Assembly: GCF_021190915.1 (NCBI RefSeq)
Contig: NZ_JAIOAP010000012.1
Coordinates: 170,662-234,661 of the forward strand
From: Cohnella silvisoli
GTDB taxonomy: Bacteria; Bacillota; Bacilli; Paenibacillales; Paenibacillaceae
Length of the DNA: 64,000 bases
Direction of reading: 5' to 3'
Within the stretch, counting starts at the first letter, position 1; the number at the start of each line of letters is the position of its first letter. The notes beneath the pieces were generated by a model. That model was not told the DNA's origin, ran no database searches, and was given only the letters and a program-made list of their open reading frames with translations. Made by a program: the position numbers and the translations under genes. This document shows, piece after piece, positions 34,659 to 43,426 of the stretch.

Positions 34659-35774
34659 TTATCGCAGCTGAAAAGGCTCGGTATCTACCTGGGAAGCGAA
34701 TACTTCCGTGTCGTATCCTTTTTCTTTCAATTGCCCGGCAAGCCATTGTGCGGCTTTCGGTTTCATGATCTTCTCGGCATGATGGCCAGGATCGATAATC
34801 GCTAACCCCGCAGCTTCGGCGTCCTGTGCGGAATGAAAATCGATATCTCCGGTTACGAGCACGTCCGCGCCGGCAAACGTCGCATGACGAATATATTTGG
34901 CACCCGCTCCTCCGAGCACGGCGACTTTACGTATGGGCTTAGAACCGTCTCCAACCATCCGTACGAAAGGAACGTTAAGAGCCCTTTTCACCCGCTCGGC
35001 GAATTGATCCAAACTTTCCGATGCCGGCAATACGCCTACCCTGCCTAGTCCGAAAGATCGCCCCTTCAGATCCATGCTGTACAAATCGTAGGCAACCTCC
35101 TCGTAAGGATGCGCCTTCAGCATGGCTGAAATCACTTTTTTCCTCGCGCTTAGCGGCACGATGGTTTCTAGCCGAATTTCCCGCGTTTGCTCCAGCCGCC
35201 CTTGCTTCCCGATAAATGGATCACTTCCTTCCTGAGGCAGAAAGGTACCCGTGCCCTCGATGTTGAAGCTGCAATGGCTGTAGTTGCCAATCCATCCCGC
35301 GCCTGCGGAGAACATTGCCGTTCTCACCGTTTCGTGATGCGTCTCGGGAACGAACACGACAAGCTTGAACAGCTTGTCGGTATGAACCTCCTCCAACACG
35401 TCCCGGCCGGTCAGCTCAAGCGCTTCAGCCATCCAATCATTGATGCCGCCTTCCGCGGTATCCAGATTCGTATGGGAAATGTATACGGCTATGTCTTTGC
35501 GCAATAGACTCGCTGCCAGCGCTCCTGCCGGAGTATCCGTACGCAAATGAGCAAGCGGTCTATAGATGACTGCGTGATGGGCGATAATGAGCTCGGCTCC
35601 CATTGCGGCAGCTTCCTCCACAACGGCGGGCGTTACGTCCAAGGTAACGAGAACGCGGCGTACTTCCTTGGCAACCGAACCGACCTGCAGGCCGATTTTA
35701 TCGTCCGGAACCGCATAATGCTTAGGAGCAAGACGCTCCATCAATTGGATAATCGTTTCGCCTCGGGCAAACAT
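34659..35774 (-). CDS. Nif3-like dinuclear metal-centre protein (YqfO family)
   Basis: A 371-residue protein. The ATG at 35774 has GGGAGG 7-8 bp upstream; the frame runs 42 codons further into trmK but those are not credible. Nif3 halves are split by a PII-like/CutA-like insertion (about 135-235), as in B. subtilis YqfO. Metal ligand motifs are AHHAVIYRPL at about 65, SHTNLDTA at about 102 and DPGHHAEKI near the C-terminus. It overlaps trmK by 34 bp, repeating the sigA-yqfN-yqfO order of Bacillus. A GTP cyclohydrolase-type activity has been proposed for homologues but is not established. Confidence 0.92.
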   Translation of the reverse strand: MFARGETIIQLMERLAPKHYAVPDDKIGLQVGSVAKEVRRVLVTLDVTPAVVEEAAAMGAELIIAHHAVIYRPLAHLRTDTPAGALAASLLRKDIAVYISHTNLDTAEGGINDWMAEALELTGRDVLEEVHTDKLFKLVVFVPETHHETVRTAMFSAGAGWIGNYSHCSFNIEGTGTFLPQEGSDPFIGKQGRLEQTREIRLETIVPLSARKKVISAMLKAHPYEEVAYDLYSMDLKGRSFGLGRVGVLPASESLDQFAERVKRALNVPFVRMVGDGSKPIRKVAVLGGAGAKYIRHATFAGADVLVTGDIDFHSAQDAEAAGLAIIDPGHHAEKIMKPKAAQWLAGQLKEKGYDTEVFASQVDTEPFQLR

Positions 35775-36550
35775 GAGAGCACCTCCCGGATTTCTCGCAC
35801 ATCCTCTTCCCATTCCCTGGCCTTCTCTTTGGCGCCAGGATCGGAGGAATAGCTTAATTGCAAGATGACTCTTTCCCTTTTTGCGATTTCCTGCTCCCAT
35901 TTCCTGTGAAATACGGCAGTCGGATTACGCAATAAGAGCGGTCCCATTTCGTATAACAACACCGAAGATACTCTAGACAACCTAGGATCCAACGCTCCTT
36001 CGTCGTATAATCGGGAATGACGAGCTTTCGCTTCAGCCGGATCGGGCTCCAGTACTGCACGCATCAGCGTATAAATAACTCCGTCTTCCTCGAGCAGCAT
36101 TTCCTGGTCCAACACATAATTATGCGCGGCGAGCCATCGCCTTACCATCTCTTCCGCTACATGGGGGGAGAGGACAAGCGTATTAACGCCGTTTAGACTC
36201 TCACCGGCTTGATCAAGTATTCTAGCCATTAGGCTGCCGCCCATGCCTGCGATCGTCACCGTGTCCACTTCGCCAGGCGTCAATACCGACATGCCGTCGC
36301 CAAGCCTTACGGCCACGACACTTTCCAATCTTGCCTCGGCAACCTGGCGTTTAGCAGCCTCTACCGGGCCGTCATGAACGTCTCCGGCTACAGCGTAATT
36401 AATTTTACCGCTGCCTGCCAGAAAAACCGGGAGCAGCGCATGATCCGTCCCGATGTCGGCGAAGCGGGCGCCTTGCGGAACCCACTCCGCTAATGCCGAC
36501 AATCGTCTGGACAGCTTCAGCCCTGCTCCGTTACTTTCGATATCCTTCAT
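35741..36550 (-). CDS. trmK: tRNA (adenine(22)-N1)-methyltransferase TrmK
   Basis: SAM-dependent methylation of A22 in the D-loop of tRNA (B. subtilis YqfN). The ATG at 36550 gives 269 residues and places LKLSRRLSALAEWVP close to the N-terminus as in homologues; an ATG eight codons upstream overlaps the previous gene. The SAM loop FADIGTDHALLPVFL (about 30-44), TVTIAGMGGSLM at about 95-106 with the NPPY-like position replaced as in TrmK, and a C-terminal coiled coil are present. It sits between the membrane-protein gene and nif3. Confidence 0.92.
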   Translation of the reverse strand: MKDIESNGAGLKLSRRLSALAEWVPQGARFADIGTDHALLPVFLAGSGKINYAVAGDVHDGPVEAAKRQVAEARLESVVAVRLGDGMSVLTPGEVDTVTIAGMGGSLMARILDQAGESLNGVNTLVLSPHVAEEMVRRWLAAHNYVLDQEMLLEEDGVIYTLMRAVLEPDPAEAKARHSRLYDEGALDPRLSRVSSVLLYEMGPLLLRNPTAVFHRKWEQEIAKRERVILQLSYSSDPGAKEKAREWEEDVREIREVLSCLPEAKRLSN

Positions 36551-36552
36551 CT

Positions 36553-37386
36553 CTACGCAACCCATTCCATCCATTGTTTTCTTAATCTAAACATGCCAAC
36601 GCCGGCAACGACGATCTTAATAAGTATTTCTACCTGTATCCAATCCGTATGAACGACGTACAAAGCCGAATAAATTTCCGGCATAAACCACAGGATGGTT
36701 GCCGTGGCAAACAAAACCGCTCCTGCCGATTTGAATCGAACATGAAGAAACCAGCTCAACCAACAAAATAATAGCGCAGCCGGGATCCAGAACACTTGAA
36801 CTTCGAGCAAAGAGGGATTTGGAACATGCCTGGACAATATCAAGGCGTACAGCACGACGATGGCCATCCATCCGAACCAATGAATCAAGGCGAATCTCAG
36901 TCCTATTCCGGAACCGACAAACACTACCGCGCATAGACCCAATAACCAAAGGGGACCTGAGCCATTCGCCCATCCGTTGAGCTGCAAAATGCCGAACCCT
37001 GTTCCCAAAAGAAATGCCATTCCCGCACTGGCTGACAGCAGCCCGCGCAGCGGATTTTTCTCTCTGAGCCTTCCGCCAACTAGGACAAAAGCCGCCGTGA
37101 CAACGGCGGTGAGACCTATTTGCAATGCTAAAGGAAACGCGCTAAAATAAAGTACAACAAAACAAATCAAGGTAAAACTTCCAAATGAAAGAAGCCATTG
37201 TTTACCCGAGGCTTGTCCGATTTTCTTCAGCACGGTTCCCATAACGCCTTGTGGACGCTCATTCAAATCATCCAAATATAAGTTTTGCAGGAAGTCGCAA
37301 TATTGCTCCGGCAATAGCTTGCTGCGGCGCCAAGATTCGATTTCCTTAACGATTAGATTGCGCTTTTCTTCATCCAAAGCGGCCAT
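36553..37386 (-). CDS. Multispanning membrane protein of unknown function
   Basis: A 277-residue protein. The first 65 residues are hydrophilic and helical (RNLIVKEIESWRRSKLLPEQYCDFLQNLYL), followed by about eight membrane segments (70-270). This soluble-head, membrane-tail layout resembles DUF2157-type proteins, but I do not recognise it with certainty. The ATG at 37386 is preceded by a TTG codon that could also serve. The stop lies 2 bp from the trmK start, so the two are coupled. It is 60-80 bp downstream of the sigA terminator. Confidence 0.68.
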   Translation of the reverse strand: MAALDEEKRNLIVKEIESWRRSKLLPEQYCDFLQNLYLDDLNERPQGVMGTVLKKIGQASGKQWLLSFGSFTLICFVVLYFSAFPLALQIGLTAVVTAAFVLVGGRLREKNPLRGLLSASAGMAFLLGTGFGILQLNGWANGSGPLWLLGLCAVVFVGSGIGLRFALIHWFGWMAIVVLYALILSRHVPNPSLLEVQVFWIPAALLFCWLSWFLHVRFKSAGAVLFATATILWFMPEIYSALYVVHTDWIQVEILIKIVVAGVGMFRLRKQWMEWVA

Positions 37387-37414
37387 CAAGGCGATCCCCC
37401 ATTACTCGGTTTGA

Positions 37415-37450
37415 AGAAAAAGACCTTCAACCATTACGGCAAAGGTCTCT
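37415..37450 (-). terminator. Terminator after sigA
   Basis: On the minus strand AGACCTT pairs with AAGGTCT across a 15-base loop, followed by TTTTTC. It lies about 18 bp beyond the sigA stop. Confidence 0.7.
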
Positions 37451-37467
37451 ATAACACAAATATTTAT

Positions 37468-38604
37468 TTATTCTAAGAAGTCTTTCAACCGCTTACTGCG
37501 GCTAGGGTGACGAAGCTTACGAAGCGCTTTGGCCTCGATTTGGCGAATACGTTCGCGGGTTACGCCGAACACCTTGCCTACCTCTTCAAGCGTACGCGTA
37601 CGTCCATCATCCAATCCGAAACGCAAGCGAAGTACGTTCTCTTCTCTCTCCGTCAGCGTATCCAGAACATCTTCCAACTGTTCCTTGAGAAGCTCATACG
37701 CCGCAGCATCTGCGGGAGCTAACGCTTCTTGGTCTTCGATAAAGTCGCCCAGGTGGGAATCGTCTTCTTCGCCGATCGGCGTCTCAAGAGATACAGGCTC
37801 CTGTGCAATCTTCATGATTTCCCGAACTTTATCTACGCTCAATTCCATCTGCTCGGCAATTTCCTCAGGCGTCGGTTCTCTGCCCAATTCCTGTAACAGC
37901 TGGCGTGATACGCGAATTAGCTTGTTGATGGTCTCTACCATGTGGACTGGAATCCGAATCGTTCTCGCCTGATCCGCGATCGCCCGGGTAATCGCCTGTC
38001 TAATCCACCATGTCGCGTAAGTACTGAACTTGAAGCCTTTGTCGTGGTCGAATTTCTCGACCGCTTTCAAGAGCCCCATGTTGCCTTCCTGAATTAGATC
38101 AAGGAAAAGCATACCCCGTCCGACATAACGCTTAGCTATGCTGACGACTAGACGAAGGTTGGCTTCCGCCAGCCTTTTTTTGGCTTCTTCCCCATCCGGT
38201 CCGCCGATTTCAATCTTCTTGGCCAATTCTACCTCGTCATCCGCACCAAGAAGCGGCACGCGGCCGATTTCTTTCAAGTACATCCGAACGGGATCATTGA
38301 TTTTGATACCTGGCGGAAGGGATAGATCGTCGTCGAAGTTAAATTCGTCGCGTTCTTCCTCTTCTCCGCTGCCATGTCCTTGCCGTCCCAATTCATCGTG
38401 ATCGTTGGAAACCTCGATGCCGATATCGGCCAATTGCTCGAAAAACTCGTCAATTTGCTCGGGGTCCTGATCGAAAGGAGACAGCTTCTCCATGATGTCT
38501 TTATAGCTCAAGGTAGATTTCTTCTTACCTTGTTCCATCAGCTGAGCTTTGACCTGTTCTAACGTCGATTCCGTTTCCAACCCTGTGTGTTGATCGTTTG
38601 CCAT
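37468..38604 (-). CDS. sigA: Primary sigma factor SigA (RpoD)
   Basis: Housekeeping RNA polymerase sigma factor, 378 residues, the usual Bacillales length. Region 1.1 is acidic (about 1-80), followed by region 1.2 DPVRMYLKEIGRVPLL, region 2 with GMLFLDLIQEGNMGLLKAVEKFDHDKGFKFSTYATWWIRQAI (about 175-215), region 3 and region 4 with LEEVGKVFGVTRERIRQIEAKALRKLRHP near the C-terminus. It lies 33 bp downstream of dnaG in the classical dnaG-sigA block. Confidence 0.98.
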   Translation of the reverse strand: MANDQHTGLETESTLEQVKAQLMEQGKKKSTLSYKDIMEKLSPFDQDPEQIDEFFEQLADIGIEVSNDHDELGRQGHGSGEEEERDEFNFDDDLSLPPGIKINDPVRMYLKEIGRVPLLGADDEVELAKKIEIGGPDGEEAKKRLAEANLRLVVSIAKRYVGRGMLFLDLIQEGNMGLLKAVEKFDHDKGFKFSTYATWWIRQAITRAIADQARTIRIPVHMVETINKLIRVSRQLLQELGREPTPEEIAEQMELSVDKVREIMKIAQEPVSLETPIGEEDDSHLGDFIEDQEALAPADAAAYELLKEQLEDVLDTLTEREENVLRLRFGLDDGRTRTLEEVGKVFGVTRERIRQIEAKALRKLRHPSRSKRLKDFLE

Positions 38605-38637
38605 TTCCGACTCCCTCCTCCCTGAGCAGCCAGCGCT

Positions 38638-40464
38638 TCAGAACTGCTTGCGCTGCTTTTCCAGGGCGATAATCTCTATACCCATTTGCGTTGCACGGGA
38701 ATAGTCTCCAGCTCGCTGTGCGCGATTTAATTCTTCGGTCAACCGTTCAACTTCCCGTGCAAGAGAAGCTCGACCGATCGTACGAATGCAATCTTCCAGC
38801 TCCCGTTCGCCAAACGGGATGTCTATTAAAGCGATGCTACTTGCAGTCCGTTCCAGACGGTCATCTTGCAAGACCGCTACAAACCGACCGACATCAGGAT
38901 CATTGTTTTGGGCGTAAAAAGCATATAAATAAGCAGCTAAAGCCGCGTGATCCTCAACATGAAAACGGTCGTCAAGCCTTTGCTGAACGAGGAGCGCCGT
39001 CTCTTTATCCTGCATCATCCATGATAGCAGTTGACGTTCCGCATTCACATGCGCGGCACCTAGCGGCGGGTTCTTGGATGCAGTTCTCTTTTCATTCCAT
39101 ACATTATTCCACGATCCGGCTGGAATATCCCCTGCGTTTCCCAATTTCTCCTGTTGTCTGAATTCAAGGCTTTCCTGCTTCAGCGTATCCAAGGAAACGC
39201 CGAATTCTTGGGCAAGCTCCTTCAGCAATAGCTCCCGCTCCGTCGGAGAATCTCGTCTTGCGACAATGCGAACCGCATCGCGCAAATACCGAATCTTCCC
39301 ATCTTCTTCTAGGAGTATATGGGATTTCCTTAAATATATAAGCTGAAATTTGACTGCGGAAACCGCTCCTTCAATGAATTCCCTAACGAATGGCTCTTGT
39401 CCATGGGACGAAATGTACTCATCCGGATCCATTCGGTTAGGAAGTACGCTCACCCGTACGCGGAATCCAGCCTCTTCCAGCAAGGGTATGCTTTTGTGCG
39501 CGGCGGCTTGTCCTGCATCATCTCCGTCATAGCATAATATAACCTCATCCGCGAACCGCTTAAGCAATGCCGCGTGCTCTCCGGTTAGCGCCGTCCCCAT
39601 CGTGGCTACGCCATTATGCACACCCGCGGACCAAGCCTTAATGACATCAACGTAACCTTCGAAAAGGACTACCTGCCTTGCGCGGCGTATGGCTGGACGA
39701 GCTTCATGCAATCGGTACAGCGTTCGGCTCTTGTTGAAGAGCGCCGTTTCGGGAGAATTAAGATACTTCGGCTGCCCGTCGGACAGCAGTCGTCCAGCGA
39801 AAGCGATGATTTGACCGCTCGGATCATGAATGGGAAAAATTATCCGATCGCGGAAACGGTCGACATATCCTTCCGCTTCTTGCCTGCGAGATAATAAACC
39901 TCCTGCTTCCATCTCTGCCGGGACATACCCTTTACGTTCCAATGCTTGGGTAAGCGTGTCCCATCTTGCCGGTGCGTAACCGAGCCCGAATTGCTCGATC
40001 AAGGTGTCATTGAAACCGCGAGAAGTCAAATACTCCATCGCCGGCCTCGCGGCTTCCGTATTAAGCAGAAGATAATGATACAATTTCGCGCTGTAGTCAT
40101 GGGCTTCGTGCAGGATTTTCTTTTCCTTCTGGAAGGCGGAGGGTTCCTCTGTGTTCGCGGTCGTCCACGTAATGGGAATGCCAGCATCTTCGGCTAGCGC
40201 TTTGACCGCTTCAGGAAACGATTCTCCTTCCATCTCCATGACGAACTTGATGACGTTGCCGCCTTTACCGCAGCCATAACAATGAAAAATTTGCTTCTCC
40301 GGCGTAACGGTAAACGATGGCGATTTCTCGGAATGAAAGGGACAGAGACCCTTCAAGTATTTACCGTTCTTGGTCAGATGAACATATTTGCCAACTGTTT
40401 CTGAAATTTCGTGGCGGCGCAACACTTCATCAATAACCGTCTGGGGTATCATTCCGTAATTCAT
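38638..40464 (-). CDS. dnaG: DNA primase DnaG
   Basis: Makes RNA primers at the replication fork. The 608-residue protein has an N-terminal CHC2 zinc-binding domain (CPFHSEKSPSFTV and FHCYGCGKGGNVIKF, residues about 41-75), the Toprim catalytic domain with VVLFEGYVDVIKAWSAG (about 263) and CYDGDDAGQAA (about 309), and a C-terminal DnaB-helicase-interacting region. AGGGTGG lies 6 bp before the ATG. It is followed by sigA and preceded by yqxD. Confidence 0.97.
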   Translation of the reverse strand: MNYGMIPQTVIDEVLRRHEISETVGKYVHLTKNGKYLKGLCPFHSEKSPSFTVTPEKQIFHCYGCGKGGNVIKFVMEMEGESFPEAVKALAEDAGIPITWTTANTEEPSAFQKEKKILHEAHDYSAKLYHYLLLNTEAARPAMEYLTSRGFNDTLIEQFGLGYAPARWDTLTQALERKGYVPAEMEAGGLLSRRQEAEGYVDRFRDRIIFPIHDPSGQIIAFAGRLLSDGQPKYLNSPETALFNKSRTLYRLHEARPAIRRARQVVLFEGYVDVIKAWSAGVHNGVATMGTALTGEHAALLKRFADEVILCYDGDDAGQAAAHKSIPLLEEAGFRVRVSVLPNRMDPDEYISSHGQEPFVREFIEGAVSAVKFQLIYLRKSHILLEEDGKIRYLRDAVRIVARRDSPTERELLLKELAQEFGVSLDTLKQESLEFRQQEKLGNAGDIPAGSWNNVWNEKRTASKNPPLGAAHVNAERQLLSWMMQDKETALLVQQRLDDRFHVEDHAALAAYLYAFYAQNNDPDVGRFVAVLQDDRLERTASSIALIDIPFGERELEDCIRTIGRASLAREVERLTEELNRAQRAGDYSRATQMGIEIIALEKQRKQF

Positions 40465-40554
40465 GACGAGCCACCCTATCTTCCCAGTGCAGGCAACCGT
40501 ATTTCATACAGTTCATCACCCTGTTGGTCGCTTTCTTGCACGTAATACAATTCG

Positions 40555-41031
40555 CTAAAGGTCGGGATTCTCCTGCATCCCTTGCAAGAGAGTTGTCAGT
40601 TTTTGTTGAAACCGCTCGCGATCTTCATTCGTGAACGCCCGCGGTCCCTTGGTGCGCAAGCCTCCGCGGCGTTGACGAGCCGAGAAATGACGTTGCTCCA
40701 ACAAACCCTCGATATCGGACTCCCGAATTACCTTGCCTCTCGGCGTCAACACGGCCGAACCTCGCGCAAGCCCTAATGCTGCCAACCCATAATCACCGGT
40801 TACCAGAATATCGCTCTTCGTCAGCACGTTCGCGATATAAAGATCTGCCGATTGATCGCTGGCGTCGACGGTCACGACTTCCACGGACGGCTCCGGCACC
40901 AACACATGAGCGTGGCTGGATACAAGAAGCGCGGTCGCTCCACAGCCCCTCACCGTTCTGGCAATTTCCGCCTTAACCGGACAAGCATCGCCATCAACCA
41001 CTACACGACGACGCGGGACAGTCATCGACAT
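40555..41031 (-). CDS. yqxD: YaiI/YqxD family protein (UPF0178, DUF188)
   Basis: A 158-residue protein with the family signature VVVDGDACPVKAEIAR at the N-terminus, then VSSHAH and VTGDYGLAALGLARGSAVLTPRGKVI (about 78-103), a PIN/NYN-like acidic arrangement. Biochemical function is not established. The ATG at 41031 has GGGTGA 9 bp upstream. In B. subtilis it lies between yqfL and dnaG; here the yqfL side is replaced by the polysaccharide operon. Confidence 0.92.
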   Translation of the reverse strand: MSMTVPRRRVVVDGDACPVKAEIARTVRGCGATALLVSSHAHVLVPEPSVEVVTVDASDQSADLYIANVLTKSDILVTGDYGLAALGLARGSAVLTPRGKVIRESDIEGLLEQRHFSARQRRGGLRTKGPRAFTNEDRERFQQKLTTLLQGMQENPDL

Positions 41032-41037
41032 CACCAC

Positions 41038-41477
41038 GATTCACCCAAAGTTTGCCGTAATATTATATACGATAACGGGACTCAAAATCCTGCCTTGTTG
41101 GGATCAAATTTTGTATTATCCAATTATACGCATTGAAACAGTGACCAGTTTCGAAACCGCGTTGCAACACACAGTTTGAACTACATTGTAATCGTTTAAT
41201 AGAGTTTACGTTTCCGTTGTCACAAATTATTCGAAATTCGACATAATTCTGCATCCTTCAGCATCGCTTCATCGTTATATATCTTATATTAGAGTGAAAT
41301 TTTTCATAAATTGTTCAGGAGGAAGCACTATAATAGTTAAAAAAAGCTAATGTAGTTCATATTGCCTATTATTATATGATATAGTAGTCCATAATACCTG
41401 TTCAATTAGGACTATTCAAGTATTTCGTGGTTTACATATGCGCCTTTAGCTAAATTTAACCGAAACGGAGGACCCTC
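41038..41477 (+). other. 440-bp intergenic region upstream of the polysaccharide operon
   Basis: AT-rich gap between divergent yqxD and the nucleotidyltransferase gene. It contains a TATAAT at 41329-41334 without a good -35 and a CGGAGG ribosome site 6 bp before the ATG at 41478. I see no convincing riboswitch or protein gene. The length leaves room for regulatory sites. Confidence 0.5.
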
Positions 41478-42491
41478 ATGAAGATTATTTTGCTTTCCGG
41501 AGGCGCCGGGAAAAGATTATGGCCTTTATCCAGCGAGATACTGCCTAAACAATTCATGAAGATCCTTAGAACGCCTTCAGGCGAATCGATCTCTATGGTA
41601 CAGAAAACTTGGGGAATTCTGGCGGATAAATTCGGGATACATAATCTCTTCATTTCAGCCGGACTGAATCATGAATCGGTTCTTAGAGAACAACTGGGTC
41701 CGGATGTTAGACTTATTCTTGAACCTTCCCAGCGCGATACTTTCCCCGCCATTGCAGTTGCCTCTTCTTACCTCTCATCCATCGAAATTCATCCGGATGA
41801 AACGGTAATCGTTTTACCCGTTGACGCCTATGTTGATCCTGCCTTTTATGATAAACTTAATGATTTGGATCATATCATTCAACAGGATTTCGCCCGGCTT
41901 GCGCTTATCGGTATCCAGCCTTCTTTCCCAGCTGAGAAATTCGGATATATTCTGCCTATTCCATCTTCAAATCCTTATTACAGCAGGGTGAACAGCTTTC
42001 ATGAAAAACCTGACCGAGCCTCCGCTGGCGATCTTATTGACCAAGGAGCCCTTTGGAACGGCGGAGTTTTTGCTTTTCGCCTAGCTTATATGGAAGAGAT
42101 CGTTTCTCGCCTCATTCGAACTTGGAGTTATAAGGAGCTAACCGCCGCTTACGATACGATTCCGCGCATCAGTTTCGATTATATGGTCGTCGAGCCGGAA
42201 AAGCGAATCATCTGCGTAAAGTACGTGGGCAAATGGACCGATCTGGGAACATGGACTGAAATGCTGCGCGTGATCGAACCAGATGAATGCAACAATGTCA
42301 TTAAGGACGATAGTTGTGAAGGAACGCATGTTATCAATCAATTAAGCATTCCGATCGTCATCGCGGGCATTAAGAACGCGGTAATCGCAGCTGGCCCAGA
42401 TGGCATTCTGATTAGCGACAAGAGCGTCTCACATATGATCAAGCCCCTTGTGGATCAGTTGGACTTTGTGAAGACAGATCGTTTAATTTAA
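41478..42491 (+). CDS. Sugar nucleotidyltransferase, mannose-1-phosphate guanylyltransferase-like
   Basis: A 337-residue enzyme that would make an NDP-sugar (probably GDP-mannose) for the operon. The N-terminal activation motif LSGGAGKRLWPLSSEILPKQF (residues 5-25), EPSQRDTFPAIAVA at about 81 and FHEKPDR plus LWNGGVFAF (about 175-200) match ManC/type II GMP-family proteins. It lacks the C-terminal phosphomannose isomerase domain of bifunctional ManC. First gene of the plus-strand operon; CGGAGG precedes the ATG. Sugar specificity is inferred. Confidence 0.85.
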   Translation: MKIILLSGGAGKRLWPLSSEILPKQFMKILRTPSGESISMVQKTWGILADKFGIHNLFISAGLNHESVLREQLGPDVRLILEPSQRDTFPAIAVASSYLSSIEIHPDETVIVLPVDAYVDPAFYDKLNDLDHIIQQDFARLALIGIQPSFPAEKFGYILPIPSSNPYYSRVNSFHEKPDRASAGDLIDQGALWNGGVFAFRLAYMEEIVSRLIRTWSYKELTAAYDTIPRISFDYMVVEPEKRIICVKYVGKWTDLGTWTEMLRVIEPDECNNVIKDDSCEGTHVINQLSIPIVIAGIKNAVIAAGPDGILISDKSVSHMIKPLVDQLDFVKTDRLI

Positions 42492-42536
42492 TTGAATTTC
42501 ATTTTTATTGCATCGCGTTTGAAAGGGTTTGATGAG

Positions 42537-43403
42537 ATGTCCCAAGCGGAACGGTTTTATGCCAACTTGTTTGTCCAATTGCTTGCTGTCCTATTGTTAA
42601 GCTTCTACGTATTTATGACTTTCCCTACGAATCCTATGAACATTTATTGGTTCATAGGCTCCTTACTGCTAATGGTTTACGGCATGCTACGATCTGTAAG
42701 CGAGACTTTGCTCGTTTGCTTAATGTTCACTCTGCTTTTCGGCGGATTCATTTTGTATCGTTCATGGCTGGCAATCCCTATTGTAGAAGCGAGTTGGAAC
42801 GAGTTAATCTGGCTTGTGATTTTCCCTTGTTCTGCATTGCTAGGGGGCATCAATCGCTATAGTAATATAGCAACCTCGGATACTTCCTTCTTCTCTTTCC
42901 TCGATCTGGAAGGTCCTGCTTCCTTGCAAGAGGTAGGACCTTGCACGGTAGAGGAAAGATTCGGTTACATGAGCGGTACCGCCTTCCTCTATAAATTGGA
43001 AGAAGAAGTACTTATCGGCCTCAAGGACAGGAAAAAATTTAATATGCTGATGATCGAAATCGAACAATTCCGAGAATACAAGCGTATGTTCGGCACCGAT
43101 CAAGCACAGCTTATCCTAAACTTCGTCGCGGAATGGTTCTTGGAATTTTCAACGAACGCTAGAGCCCAAGTCGGGGAGGCCATATTGGCAGGAATATTGA
43201 CCGAACAGGAACGGGATTGGATCCCATCCGTGCAAGAAAACTTAGAAAACCAGTTTTACGAGATGTTGTTGAATCGGCCCCGTAGGGAAGGAACGGTAAA
43301 ACTGAAACTGAAATTCGGCATCGCGGAATGTCCTTCCGACGGGATAGAGGCCAGAACACTCATAGAGAAAGCGAGAAATGAATTGACATGGAATGGTTTA
43401 TGA
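42537..43403 (+). CDS. Membrane protein with degenerate GGDEF domain (YdaK/PssE-like c-di-GMP receptor candidate)
   Basis: A 288-residue protein. Start at 42537 has AAAGGG 9 bp upstream; the frame opens 15 codons earlier. Three to four membrane segments (about 10-100) are followed by a cytoplasmic domain (about 145-288) with the GGDEF fold pattern: FNMLMIEIEQFREYKRMFGTDQAQLILNFVAEWF, but the active-site loop reads VGEAI where GGDEF is expected. It cannot be a normal cyclase. In B. subtilis ydaJKLMN and Listeria pss operons, an equally degenerate GGDEF membrane protein binds c-di-GMP to switch on the polysaccharide synthase. c-di-GMP binding here is inferred. Confidence 0.78.
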   Translation: MSQAERFYANLFVQLLAVLLLSFYVFMTFPTNPMNIYWFIGSLLLMVYGMLRSVSETLLVCLMFTLLFGGFILYRSWLAIPIVEASWNELIWLVIFPCSALLGGINRYSNIATSDTSFFSFLDLEGPASLQEVGPCTVEERFGYMSGTAFLYKLEEEVLIGLKDRKKFNMLMIEIEQFREYKRMFGTDQAQLILNFVAEWFLEFSTNARAQVGEAILAGILTEQERDWIPSVQENLENQFYEMLLNRPRREGTVKLKLKFGIAECPSDGIEARTLIEKARNELTWNGL

Positions 43404-43426
43404 ATGTAAAGAAAGGACGTATTCGC

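Noticed and set aside
35775..35900. 42-codon N-terminal extension of the Nif3-like protein
   Set aside because: It overlaps trmK deeply, is basic and unlike the family; the ATG at 35774 has a good ribosome site.
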